This document shows positions 1-8,563 of a DNA stretch of 64,000 nt, piece by piece. Position numbers and translations under genes: made by a program. The stretch is from Clostridiales bacterium (GTDB lineage: Bacteria; Bacillota; Clostridia; Christensenellales; Pumilibacteraceae). The notes under the pieces were generated by a model. It was not told the origin of the DNA and made no database searches. It worked only from the letters and a program-made list of their open reading frames with translations. The DNA lies in NCBI GenBank assembly GCA_022508485.1, contig JAFLVD010000004.1, forward strand, positions 48,946 to 112,945, given 5' to 3'. The first letter of the stretch is position 1. Each line of letters begins with the position of its first letter.

Positions 1-641
1 ACGTCGCCTATCTTTTTTGCTGCGGCGACGATATCGGGGTTGGGCTCAAAACCTTTGGGCGAGCAGACGCACACCTTCATGCCGGTTTTGGCGCCTGCAA
101 GCATAAGCGAGTGCGCCATGTTGTTTCCGTCGCCGAAGTAGGAAAGCTTAACGCCCTCGAGCCTGCCGTACGTTTCCCAAAGCGTGAATATGTCGGCAAG
201 AGCCTGGCAGGGGTGAAAGTCGTCGGTAAGTCCGTTTATAACCGAAAAGGTGCCGTACTGCGCGAGCATGTCCACGTCCGACTGCTTAAAGGTTCTTATC
301 ATTACGCCGTCAATCCCGTACCTGGAAAGCACGCGTGCGGTGTCCTCTATCGTTTCGCCCCTGCCGAGCTGAATGTCGTTGCTCGAAAGAAAGAGCGAGT
401 GTCCGCCGAGCTGGTGCATACCCATTTCGAACGATACGCGAGTGCGCGTCGACGACTTGGAAAAAATCATCGCAAGGGTTTTGCCCTTTAACAGCTCGTG
501 CTTTTTGCCGCGACGGAACGCCGATTTGAGCGACGCCGCAAGATGTAATATTTCGTATATGTCCGAAGAGGAATAATCGAGTAGGTTGAGAAGGTGTTTA
601 TGTTCTATCCGGCCCTTCGGCTTGTAAGACGATATGTCCAT
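1..641 (-). CDS. argF: Ornithine carbamoyltransferase, truncated by the window edge (C-terminus missing)
   Basis: Reverse-strand translation from ATG at 641 gives MDISSYKPKGRIEHKHLLNLLDYSS..., with SKSSTRTRVSFEMGMHQLGGHSLFL (carbamoyl-phosphate STRTR motif) and DDFHPCQALADIFTLWE; SD aaggag upstream. Not in the ORF track because it runs off the edge. Confidence 0.93.
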   Translation of the reverse strand, partial: MDISSYKPKGRIEHKHLLNLLDYSSSDIYEILHLAASLKSAFRRGKKHELLKGKTLAMIFSKSSTRTRVSFEMGMHQLGGHSLFLSSNDIQLGRGETIEDTARVLSRYGIDGVMIRTFKQSDVDMLAQYGTFSVINGLTDDFHPCQALADIFTLWETYGRLEGVKLSYFGDGNNMAHSLMLAGAKTGMKVCVCSPKGFEPNPDIVAAAKKIGD

Positions 642-706
642 GTTTCTCCTTTGCGTTTATACGCCTTATTCTCGGCATAAAGCCGCGGCTGTATAATTAT
701 GTATAT

Positions 707-735
707 ATTATAACAGTTTTGTTATTTTAAAGCAA
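707..735 (-). promoter_or_regulatory. Sigma-A-like promoter for argF (TTGCTT-N17-TATAAT)
   Basis: Reverse complement reads TTGCTT taaaataacaaaactgt TATAAT; 17-nt spacer, upstream of argF. Confidence 0.55.
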
Positions 736-796
736 GTAAAAGTAACGGCTTTTGATTTTTAGTTGCTTTTTTAAGGGCGAAAAACCGCGTTTTATG

Positions 797-825
797 AAAA
801 AAGCGGCAGATTATGCCGCTTTTTT
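797..825 (-). terminator. Rho-independent terminator (A/T flanks on both sides, could be bidirectional)
   Basis: aaaaaagcggca gatta tgccgctttttt, perfect 12-bp stem just downstream of argD. Confidence 0.75.
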
Positions 826-848
826 CAGTATCGATGAAACGATTTAAA

Positions 849-2039
849 CTAAATGTTTGTCGAGGCGCAAATTTCGTCGAGCGCAGATATAAGTCCGTCG
901 ATTTCCTCTTTCGTAATAGTAAGGGGCGGAATGAGCCTTATCGTGTTGTTGCCTGCCACGTTTACAAGGTATCCGCGCTCTCTTAATTTGTTGTCGAACA
1001 CCGCCGCCGGAAGCTTGTCGATAAGCTGAATTCCGCGCATAAGTCCTTTGCCTCGAATGTCCGATATAAAGTTATATTTAGAGAAGTGGGCGAGCCGTTC
1101 GCCTAAATATTCGCCTACGGCCGCCGAGCTTTCGAGAAGTCCGCTCGTTAAAATTTCGAGCGTCTTTTTTGCCGCCGCGCAGGCAAGCGAGTTGCCGCCG
1201 AATGTAGAGCCGTGGTCGCCGAGCCTGAATGCGGTGCCGACTTCCTCGCTCGCAAGGCAGGCGCCCATCGGGATTCCGCCTGCAATACCCTTTGCCATTG
1301 TGATAATGTCGGGCTGTATGCCGAAGTGCTCGAACGAGAAAAGCTTGCCCGTTCTGCCCATGCCGGTCTGAACCTCGTCGACCGCGAAAAGTATTCCACG
1401 CGACTTGCAAAGCGCGTACGCGTTGACTATAAAATCGTTGGTAAAAGGGCGCACGCCGCGCTCGCCCTGAATCGTTTCGATAAGCACGCCGCACACCGAG
1501 TCGTCGAGCTTACTTTTAAAGTCCTCGAAGTCGTTATACTTAAAGTGCTCGAAGCCCTCGGGAAGCGGTGCATACGCCTCGTGCTGCGAGGCGTTGTCGG
1601 TTGCGGTGAGCGTTGCGAGCGTTCTGCCGTGGAACGCGCCCTCCGACGCGAGGATTTTGCACGGCTTGCCGCTGTTTGCCGCGTATCTACGCATAAGCTT
1701 TATGGCGCACTCGTTGGCCTCCGCGCCGCTGTTGCATAAAAATATGCGTTTAAAGCCCGATTTTTCGGCGAGAAGGGCGAGATACTCCGACTGCACCTGC
1801 GTATAGTAGTGGTTGGACACGTGCATCAGTTTATGCACCTGCTCGCACACCGCCGCGGTGTATTCGGGGTGGTTGTAGCCGAGGATATTCGTGGCGATGC
1901 CTGCGACAAAATCGACGTACTTGTTGCCGTTTATGTCGTAAAGACAGTTGCCTTCGCCGTGATCGATGCAAAGATTATGCCGCGAAAATACCGGCATGTA
2001 GTTCTCCGCCTCGATTTCCTTGATTTTATTTAAATTCAT
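849..2039 (-). CDS. argD: Acetylornithine aminotransferase
   Basis: Class-III aminotransferase: FVAGIATNILGYNHPEY, FAVDEVQTGMGRTGKLFSFEHFGIQPDIITMAKGIAGGIPMGA (PLP Lys); argF/argB context. Start at internal Met with ggtggg SD; track ORF starts at 2054. Confidence 0.93.
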   Translation of the reverse strand: MNLNKIKEIEAENYMPVFSRHNLCIDHGEGNCLYDINGNKYVDFVAGIATNILGYNHPEYTAAVCEQVHKLMHVSNHYYTQVQSEYLALLAEKSGFKRIFLCNSGAEANECAIKLMRRYAANSGKPCKILASEGAFHGRTLATLTATDNASQHEAYAPLPEGFEHFKYNDFEDFKSKLDDSVCGVLIETIQGERGVRPFTNDFIVNAYALCKSRGILFAVDEVQTGMGRTGKLFSFEHFGIQPDIITMAKGIAGGIPMGACLASEEVGTAFRLGDHGSTFGGNSLACAAAKKTLEILTSGLLESSAAVGEYLGERLAHFSKYNFISDIRGKGLMRGIQLIDKLPAAVFDNKLRERGYLVNVAGNNTIRLIPPLTITKEEIDGLISALDEICASTNI

Positions 2040-2166
2040 TTTTTTGCCCACCAATCATTTTATTGTTGTCAAGCGTATGCAGTCTGTTTGTATTTATCTG
2101 TTAGTTTAACAAGCAGGCTTTTGCCCACCTATATTTATTTTTTGCGTGTTGTGTAATGCGCGAACT

Positions 2167-3030
2167 TTACCGTTCTATCATTGTGCCTACGCCGTCGTCG
2201 GTGAACAGCTCTAAGAGTATCGAGTGGGGAAGCGTGCCGTTTAGAACGAGGACGCTGCCTATTCCGCGCTCGATTGCGTCGATACAGCTGTTGGCCTTAG
2301 GCACCATGCCTCCCGAGATTGCGCCGCTGTCTATCATCTTTCTAAGCTCGGCGACCGAAATTCTGTCGATAAGCGTTTCTTTGTCGTTCTTGTTTGCCAT
2401 AATGCCGTCGATGTCGGACAGGAACAGCAGCTTTTCGGCGTGCATTGCCGCGCCTATTGCCGCCGCGGCAGTATCCGCGTTTACGTTGTAGCTGTTGCCT
2501 TCCTCATCGGTCGCTATGGAAGCTATAACGGGGATAAACTCGTCCTTTGCAAGCACTTCGAGAAGCTTTGCGTTGATTTCTGTGATTTTTCCGACGTAGC
2601 CGAGGTTGTCGTCGAGCTTTTCCGCCTTTATCAGCTGGGAATCCTTGCCGCAAAGCCCGATTGCCTTTACGCCGAGCGTGTTCAACGTGCCGGCGATGTT
2701 CTTGTTAAGCTTGCCGCAAAGAATCATTTGCGCGACTTCCATAGTATCCTCGTCGGTTACTCTGAGTCCGTTGCAAAACTGCGGCTTAATGCCGAGACGG
2801 GAGAGCATCTTGTTTATCTCGGGTCCGCCGCCGTGGACGAGTATGGGGTTTACGCCCACGATCTTTAACGCGGCGATATCTTGAAGTATAGTCGCCGTTA
2901 TTTCCTCGTCGCCCATTGCGTTTCCGCCGTATTTAATGACTATCGTTTTGCCCGAGTACTGGTGTATGTAGGGTAACGCTTCGCAGATTATCTTTGCGCG
3001 CTCGATTGTCGATTTGAATGATTCCTTCAT
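2167..3030 (-). CDS. argB: Acetylglutamate kinase
   Basis: TIVIKYGGNAMG, ILVHGGGPEINKMLSRLGI, NVNADTAAAAIGAAMHAEKLLFLSDIDGI motifs; arg cluster. Confidence 0.95.
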   Translation of the reverse strand: MKESFKSTIERAKIICEALPYIHQYSGKTIVIKYGGNAMGDEEITATILQDIAALKIVGVNPILVHGGGPEINKMLSRLGIKPQFCNGLRVTDEDTMEVAQMILCGKLNKNIAGTLNTLGVKAIGLCGKDSQLIKAEKLDDNLGYVGKITEINAKLLEVLAKDEFIPVIASIATDEEGNSYNVNADTAAAAIGAAMHAEKLLFLSDIDGIMANKNDKETLIDRISVAELRKMIDSGAISGGMVPKANSCIDAIERGIGSVLVLNGTLPHSILLELFTDDGVGTMIER

Positions 3031-3149
3031 TATATATATTCCTCTTGTCTTGATGTCGTGATTGTAATGTGGCCTTGTTAGTTAGGTTAGGTAAACGGCA
3101 GTCGCTCTTAACTGTAAGCAGGTAAATCCGAGAACCGAATCCGCGATTG

Positions 3150-4148
3150 TTATATCGGTGCGTTTACGGGAAGTCCGCTCGTTTCCTCGAAGCCGAACAT
3201 GATGTTCATGTTTTGCACGGCCTGACCTGCGGCGCCCTTTAAAAGATTGTCGAGTACGGACACTATAATTCCGTGTCCCACGCCGTCGAACCTTGCCGAA
3301 AAAACGCATTTGTTGGTGTGTGCAACGTGCGCTATTTCGGGAAGCGAATCCGAATAAGATACGAACGTTTCGCCCTCGTACGCGCCCTTTAAAGCCGATT
3401 TAGCCGCTTCCTCGTCCTTAACCGTAAAGTAGACGGTGGAAAGTATTCCGCGTTTTATGGGCAGAAGGTGAGGTGTGAATATAATTTTGTGCCCGATTTT
3501 TTCCTCTATCTCGGGTGCGTGGCGGTGGGTAAAAACACCGTACGCTTTAAAGTTTTCGTCGAGCGTTGTAAACGAGTACGCCTCGTCGCTTTTTCTGCCG
3601 GCGCCGCTCACTCCGCTCTTGCTGTCGATAACGACGTTATCTATAAGCTTGTTTTTTGTAAGCGGAATAAGAGGAAGCACAGCGCTCGTTACGTAGCAGC
3701 CGGGATTGGATACGAGTGCGGCGGTCTTTATTTTATCGCGGTTAACCTCGCACAGTCCGTACACCGCTTTTTTGTTAAGGTCGGGTCGGGGGTGGGTTAC
3801 GCCGTACGTTTTTTCGTAGACCGAAATATCGTCGAAGCGGTAGTCGGCGGACAGGTCGATAACGCGTATTCCTTTGTCGATAAGGTTTCCGCAAATCTCC
3901 GCGCCGGCGGTCTGCGGAAGAGCGACGAACACGACGTCGCATGCGTAAATGTCGGCGGAGTCCGGCTCGGTAAAAGTGAGAGCACACGAGAGCGCAGGGA
4001 AAGCCTCGCACACCTTTTTACCTAACTGCGCGCGGCTTGTTACCGCGTTAAGCTCGGCGTACGGGTGAGAGGATATAAGCCGCAAAACTTCCATACCGGC
4101 ATAGCCGTTGGCGCCGATTATTCCTACCTTGATTTTAGCTTTCTTCAT
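3150..4148 (-). CDS. argC: N-acetyl-gamma-glutamyl-phosphate reductase
   Basis: KVGIIGANGYAGMEVLRLISSHP, ALVSNPGCYVTSAVLPLIPL (catalytic Cys), HRHAPEIEEKIG. Start uncertain: 4148 (MKKAKIKVG) or 4178. Confidence 0.93.
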   Translation of the reverse strand: MKKAKIKVGIIGANGYAGMEVLRLISSHPYAELNAVTSRAQLGKKVCEAFPALSCALTFTEPDSADIYACDVVFVALPQTAGAEICGNLIDKGIRVIDLSADYRFDDISVYEKTYGVTHPRPDLNKKAVYGLCEVNRDKIKTAALVSNPGCYVTSAVLPLIPLTKNKLIDNVVIDSKSGVSGAGRKSDEAYSFTTLDENFKAYGVFTHRHAPEIEEKIGHKIIFTPHLLPIKRGILSTVYFTVKDEEAAKSALKGAYEGETFVSYSDSLPEIAHVAHTNKCVFSARFDGVGHGIIVSVLDNLLKGAAGQAVQNMNIMFGFEETSGLPVNAPI

Positions 4149-4282
4149 ATCAACCCAATCGAAATATTTATTATACATTGATTATATACAAATTCGATAA
4201 AAAAAGCAACAAATATAACTATATTTTATAAACAGTAGCTTATGACATAAACAGTAGACGATGCCGTGCGAGCTAAAAACAC

Positions 4283-4311
4283 TTGACAAAGAATGTACAA
4301 TAAAGTATAAT
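4283..4311 (+). promoter_or_regulatory. Consensus promoter for tRNA-Leu (TTGACA-N17-TATAAT)
   Basis: TTGACA at 4283-4288, TATAAT at 4306-4311, 17-nt spacer, 13 nt before the tRNA 5' end. Confidence 0.85.
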
Positions 4312-4324
4312 CAACCTTAGCCAT

Positions 4325-4412
4325 GCCGGTGTGGTGGAATTGGCAGACGCGCCGGACTCAAAATCCGGTGGACTAATAATCCGTATCGGTTCGACCCCGA
4401 TCACCGGCACCA
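4325..4412 (+). tRNA. tRNA-Leu (anticodon CAA), CCA encoded
   Basis: gccggtg...caccggc acceptor stem; ccgga CTCAAAA tccgg anticodon arm (CAA); long variable arm (class II); ggttcgacccc T-arm; 3' ACCA. Confidence 0.95.
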
Positions 4413-4535
4413 AAGCGGCGCTATCCGCGCCTAAATGAATAGATAAGAGATAATAGATAAGAATTAATAAAGCGAAAACTATCGTCGCCGCTTTGTATTT
4501 TTATCTCTTATCTCTTATCTTTTATTTTTTATCTA
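4411..4535 (+). repeat. Interleaved inverted repeats plus opposed heptad arrays between tRNA-Leu and the four-helix-bundle gene
   Basis: caaagcggcg (4411-4420) is the exact reverse complement of cgccgctttg (4486-4495). Heptads agataag/agataat/agataag/aattaat (4441-4468) oppose ttatctc/ttatctc/ttatctt/ttatttt/ttatcta (4501-4535). Hairpin ggcgc-tatcc-gcgcc at 4417-4431. Confidence 0.85.
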
Positions 4536-4547
4536 AACGAGGTTACT

Positions 4548-4898
4548 ATGTCGCAAGATAACGTGTTGCAAGAAAAGTCGCTGTTGTTTGCCGCAAGAAT
4601 CGTAAAGCTGCATAATTATCTTTGCAAAGAAAAACACGAAACGATAATTTCCAAACAAATAATCCGAAGCGGAACCAGCATCGGTGCAAACATTAACGAA
4701 GCTACTTACGGGGCAAGCAAGGCCGACTTTGTTGCTAAATTGCATATAGCCTTAAAGGAAACAGCCGAAACCGAATATTGGTTAAGGCTGCTTACTCTTA
4801 CTGAATATTTAACTGCTTCGGAAAGTGAATCGCTTATCGAAGATTGTATGGAAATAAAGCGGATACTTGTTTCCTCGTTAAAAACTTCCAAGGCATAA
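4548..4898 (+). CDS. Four helix bundle protein (23S rRNA-intervening-sequence protein / Avd-like family)
   Basis: ARIVKLHNYLCKEKHETIISKQIIRSGTSIGANINEATYGASKADFVAKLHIALKETAETEYWLRLL is the family signature (SGTSIGANIxEA, K..F..KL.IALKEa.ETeYWL.LL). Confidence 0.92.
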   Translation: MSQDNVLQEKSLLFAARIVKLHNYLCKEKHETIISKQIIRSGTSIGANINEATYGASKADFVAKLHIALKETAETEYWLRLLTLTEYLTASESESLIEDCMEIKRILVSSLKTSKA

Positions 4899-4935
4899 AT
4901 ATAATAAAAACACTTTTATTGTTGTTCTAAATAAT

Positions 4936-5721
4936 TCACATCTCAATTTTACAGTCTTTCGCCGCGTTAAGGATGAGTTTTAGGTTTTCCTCGCTGTTTG
5001 CGACGACGAGGCCCGATTCGCCGTAGCGGTAGGGCGAGCCGTCTATTGCGGCGTACACACAGCCTGCTTCCTTAGCGGCGAGCAGTCCCGGGGAAATGTC
5101 CCATACCTTAGAGTAGTACGTTATATACGCGAGCGCATGACCGCAAACGATTAGCGAAAAATCGATACACGCCGCGCCGAAATGCCGCGTTTTTAAAAAT
5201 GAGGGCTGTAATTTTTCCACGAGCGAAAACTGCTTTTGCATAGGTACGGAAACATCGCCGTAGTAGTCGCTTATAATAAGCATGCCGTCCGCCGCTTTTT
5301 GTGAATGGTCTACGCGCAGGCGCACGCCGTTAAAGTACGCACCGTTGCCGTCGATTGCGGTTAAAACGTCGTCGTGCTTGGGAAAGTACAGCACGGACGC
5401 GCGGCAAACCTCGTCCTCGAAGTACGCGATTTGAATTCCGTAGAGGGTAAGACCTGCGGCAAAGTTGCACGTTCCGTCGATAGGGTCGACGACGTAGCAG
5501 CGGCCCGAAAGACTTCCTCTCGAATAGTTTTCCTCGCTTATAACCGAAGCGGACGGGTCGAACCGTTTAATTTTTTCTACTATAAAATTCTCTATCAGAA
5601 TATCGTTTTCGGTGAGTAGATCGTTTTTCGTTTTGTGGCGCGATACGACAACTTCCTGGGCAAGCAGCTTTTTGCCGGCCTCGCGCACAATGGTCTCAAT
5701 CTGTTTAATCCGTTCAGTCAA
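4936..5721 (-). CDS. Inositol monophosphatase/PAP-phosphatase-superfamily protein, TTG start
   Basis: VVDPIDGTCNFAAGLTLYGIQIA (DPIDGTxNF), SEEN metal motif, KVWDISPGLLAAKEAG. SD ggaggt upstream of TTG; start overlaps the end of the TIR-NACHT gene by 8 nt. Confidence 0.85.
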   Translation of the reverse strand: MTERIKQIETIVREAGKKLLAQEVVVSRHKTKNDLLTENDILIENFIVEKIKRFDPSASVISEENYSRGSLSGRCYVVDPIDGTCNFAAGLTLYGIQIAYFEDEVCRASVLYFPKHDDVLTAIDGNGAYFNGVRLRVDHSQKAADGMLIISDYYGDVSVPMQKQFSLVEKLQPSFLKTRHFGAACIDFSLIVCGHALAYITYYSKVWDISPGLLAAKEAGCVYAAIDGSPYRYGESGLVVANSEENLKLILNAAKDCKIEM

Positions 5722-8563
5722 GGCTTTTACCTCCGTTTTGAATGAGCTTGCCGATATATTCGACCCACTTATCTATGTACTCGTTATCTTCCGTTTCCGA
5801 GCGGTGCTTGTCGCCGGTTAGGGAAGAGATAAGCCCTATGAGTAAATCGCATTCCGCCGTTTCGAGATAGGCGTCGATTGCGTCGTAGGCCTCCGCGCCG
5901 GCGCGCGCGTATTTTAATCCCGACGCCAGCTCGTTTGCGTCGTTTTTACAGTTCATGTACGCGTTAAGCGCGAGGTAGAATTCCACCTGGCCTTTGTCGT
6001 ACGAGCTTACCGCCTCGTTGTTTAAGATGTTTTCGAGGTCCTCTCTTATGCCGGCGGCGTCGCCGCGCATTATGCGTAAAAAGAGCGAGGTGTATTTATA
6101 GCGAACGTAATAGCGGTCGACGCACGAATTGTTTTTGTCGTAAATCTCTTTGCACGACATAAGACATTCCTCCGCCGCCTCGTAGTCCGCCTGCCAGATA
6201 TATGCGTCGGCAAGAACGCGGTAGTCCTCGGCAAGAAACAGGGTGTTGGAAATGCGCTTGTCGGTGTTGGGCATATCCTCAATCCTGCGTTTAAGCGTTT
6301 TTATGGCGGTGCGAATACTCTTGTTGCCGCTCGAAAACTCGAGCATGTGCAGATATATTTTTCCTCTTATGAGGTACGCCATACTCTTTTCGAACTCGGG
6401 ATCGCTGTTTTTCGGATCGATTTCGCTGTCGAGCACCTTTTCCACGTGCTCTATGCTCTTATCGAAGCTTTCCATAGCCTCGTCGAAAAGAACGAGCTTG
6501 CGTTCCGAAAGACCTTTAACGTTGTACAGCTCGGAAAGCAAAAGGTCGTTTCCGTTCAGCTCGGCATGGCTTGATAAAAGCTGCTTCGCCTTTTTAATGG
6601 CGCGGTTAAAATCCTCGACGATGTAATAGTAGAACACCTTGCCGATTTCGCCCTCTATTCCCCAGTCGGAATTGTCGCTTCTTAGTGCGACTGTAAGACC
6701 GATACGTTTAAGAGTAAAGAACATACCCGAGTTGTAAAGAAGCCTGCGGTTTTCAGAGAAAATGCGTATAAACGTAGGGCGAGTGAGAAGCTCTATGCAC
6801 TTTTCAGGTATATGATTGTTAAGCTCTTTGAGTTCCTCCAAATACCTGCCCAGTCCGAAATCGAAGTCGAGTTTTTCTATAACGCAGCGCTGATATTCGT
6901 AGTTGTCGAGGCTTTGCGCCAGCTCTTCGTATAGTTCAAGCTCGATAAGGGTAGCGCCGTAGTAACGCAAAACGTAAAGATTGGAGTAGTTGCCAGCCGA
7001 GTAGTCCTTTTCGATAAAGGTGCGAAGGCGCTTGAATCCGCTCTTTTTACTGATAAAGAAAATCTGCGTAATGTCGTCGAGAGTGAGCCAGTCTATAAGC
7101 GATTTGTGAAGCGGCTCGATAAAGTTGTCGCGCACGGGGAAAAGTCCGCTTATCCGCGCGAGAATGCCTTTAAGCTCGTACTCCGACCACTCGAGGTAGT
7201 CCTCTAAGAATTTAATGTTGGTCGGTTCCTGCGCGATACAGAGAAATTCGAGAAGGGGCTTGACGTCCTCGTAGGTAAGTCCGCTGTCGCGCCCGAAGAT
7301 TCGGGAAAAGCAGTCGTTAAAAAACCCGTAAATGCCGACCGGGAAAAAGTCGATGTCCTCGAGACTGCGGTTGTCCTCTTTAATCTCTTTTGTTATCTCG
7401 CTTGCGTAGAGGAACGAGCCCTCCGACTTTTTTAACAGCGCTTCGATTTTATCCTCGACGGCGTCGGGGAATTGCGATTTATAATACTCGCGCAAATCGT
7501 CCTCGGTCTCGTCCGCGGAGAGAACGCATTCCACCGAAATGGGGTAGATGGTGCGGCGGATTTCCGCCTCGTTGCGGCTCGAAAGCACAAACTTCAACCA
7601 GGGCGGAACGCTGTCCTTCATGCGTGCGAGCACCGAGCACAGCTCGTTTTCGCCGCGCCAGGAACATTCGTCGAGCGCGTCGATTACTATTACGACCGGT
7701 CGATCCATCGTAATGTCCTGCATCGGCTCGACAAGCAAATACTCGAAAATTCGCGCCGCGCTCTTTTCGAAAATAGAGTCGAGGTCGATAAGGCTTAAAA
7801 GCTTTTCCTTGTACGCCGGGATTGCGCTTGCGAGCTGGTAGGCGATAGAGGACAGGATATTTTTGGGATTTACTCTGTCGGAGTTGTTGAATTTACAAAA
7901 GTGCACGGCGCTGACGTATTCCGGATATTTCCAAACGAGCATGCTCGTAAACGCCGTTTTGCCTATTCCCGGCCGTGCGTTTATCCAGAAAAAGCGTTTA
8001 TTCGATTTTAAAAAGCCGTCGAACGCCGCAAACGCGCTTCGTCTGCCGCAAAACGTGCCGTAATACTTAAACGCGTTTTCGCGAGAAAATATCGGCTTTA
8101 AAAGTGTTCTGAGCCGAAGCTCTCTGTCCGAAAACCCGAGCTGAACGTTTCCGTTTAAAATATCGGTGAGGCTTTTGAAAAAGTCGTCGTATTTTGCGGT
8201 AATAAGCTCGCCCGACGGGTCGAGACAATCCATAAGCGAAAGCCGTTGAAACTTGTTTATGCTGAGCGGAATAAGAGAATCGTCGAGCTTGACGGGGATT
8301 ATTACCGCGTTGTTTTCGCCTGCGCGGCAAAGCTCGTTTAAACAGTACCCGTCGCTCGAAGTCGAACGGGCGGAGACGAGAAAAATAAAGTACTTGCAGG
8401 ATAGAATATGCTCGTCGATTATTCTTTCCCAATCGCCCGTTTTAAGATAGTCTACGTCGAGGAAAACCTGAAAACCGGCGCCGCGCAAATCTTCCGCAAA
8501 CTTTTTAACCGCGTCGTCGTGGTGTCCGTGGCCGTAGCTTATAAAGACGTGCTTTGCGTTCAT
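5714..8563 (-). CDS. TIR-NACHT/STAND NTPase with C-terminal TPR-like repeats (candidate immune receptor)
   Basis: N-terminal TIR: KHVFISYGHGHHD...FQVFLDVDYLKTGDW...YFIFLVSARSTSSDGYCLNELCRAGEN. Walker A ARPGIGKTAF, Walker B RPVVIVIDALDE, FVLSSRNEAEIR; helical TPR-like C-terminus (e.g. DLLLSELYNVKGLSERKLVLFDEAMESFDKSIEHVE). ATG 8563 overlaps the MBL stop (ATGA), SD gaggtg. Track ORF extends to 8602. Confidence 0.88.
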   Translation of the reverse strand: MNAKHVFISYGHGHHDDAVKKFAEDLRGAGFQVFLDVDYLKTGDWERIIDEHILSCKYFIFLVSARSTSSDGYCLNELCRAGENNAVIIPVKLDDSLIPLSINKFQRLSLMDCLDPSGELITAKYDDFFKSLTDILNGNVQLGFSDRELRLRTLLKPIFSRENAFKYYGTFCGRRSAFAAFDGFLKSNKRFFWINARPGIGKTAFTSMLVWKYPEYVSAVHFCKFNNSDRVNPKNILSSIAYQLASAIPAYKEKLLSLIDLDSIFEKSAARIFEYLLVEPMQDITMDRPVVIVIDALDECSWRGENELCSVLARMKDSVPPWLKFVLSSRNEAEIRRTIYPISVECVLSADETEDDLREYYKSQFPDAVEDKIEALLKKSEGSFLYASEITKEIKEDNRSLEDIDFFPVGIYGFFNDCFSRIFGRDSGLTYEDVKPLLEFLCIAQEPTNIKFLEDYLEWSEYELKGILARISGLFPVRDNFIEPLHKSLIDWLTLDDITQIFFISKKSGFKRLRTFIEKDYSAGNYSNLYVLRYYGATLIELELYEELAQSLDNYEYQRCVIEKLDFDFGLGRYLEELKELNNHIPEKCIELLTRPTFIRIFSENRRLLYNSGMFFTLKRIGLTVALRSDNSDWGIEGEIGKVFYYYIVEDFNRAIKKAKQLLSSHAELNGNDLLLSELYNVKGLSERKLVLFDEAMESFDKSIEHVEKVLDSEIDPKNSDPEFEKSMAYLIRGKIYLHMLEFSSGNKSIRTAIKTLKRRIEDMPNTDKRISNTLFLAEDYRVLADAYIWQADYEAAEECLMSCKEIYDKNNSCVDRYYVRYKYTSLFLRIMRGDAAGIREDLENILNNEAVSSYDKGQVEFYLALNAYMNCKNDANELASGLKYARAGAEAYDAIDAYLETAECDLLIGLISSLTGDKHRSETEDNEYIDKWVEYIGKLIQNGGKSLD

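Noticed and set aside
3082-3309. 75-aa minus ORF spanning the argC-argB gap, considered as a missing argJ remnant
   Set aside because: Overlaps argC out of frame and shows no ArgJ motif.
4501-4535. Short heptad repeats considered as a CRISPR-like array
   Set aside because: No spacers; tandem 7-mers only, so a structural or slippage repeat rather than CRISPR.
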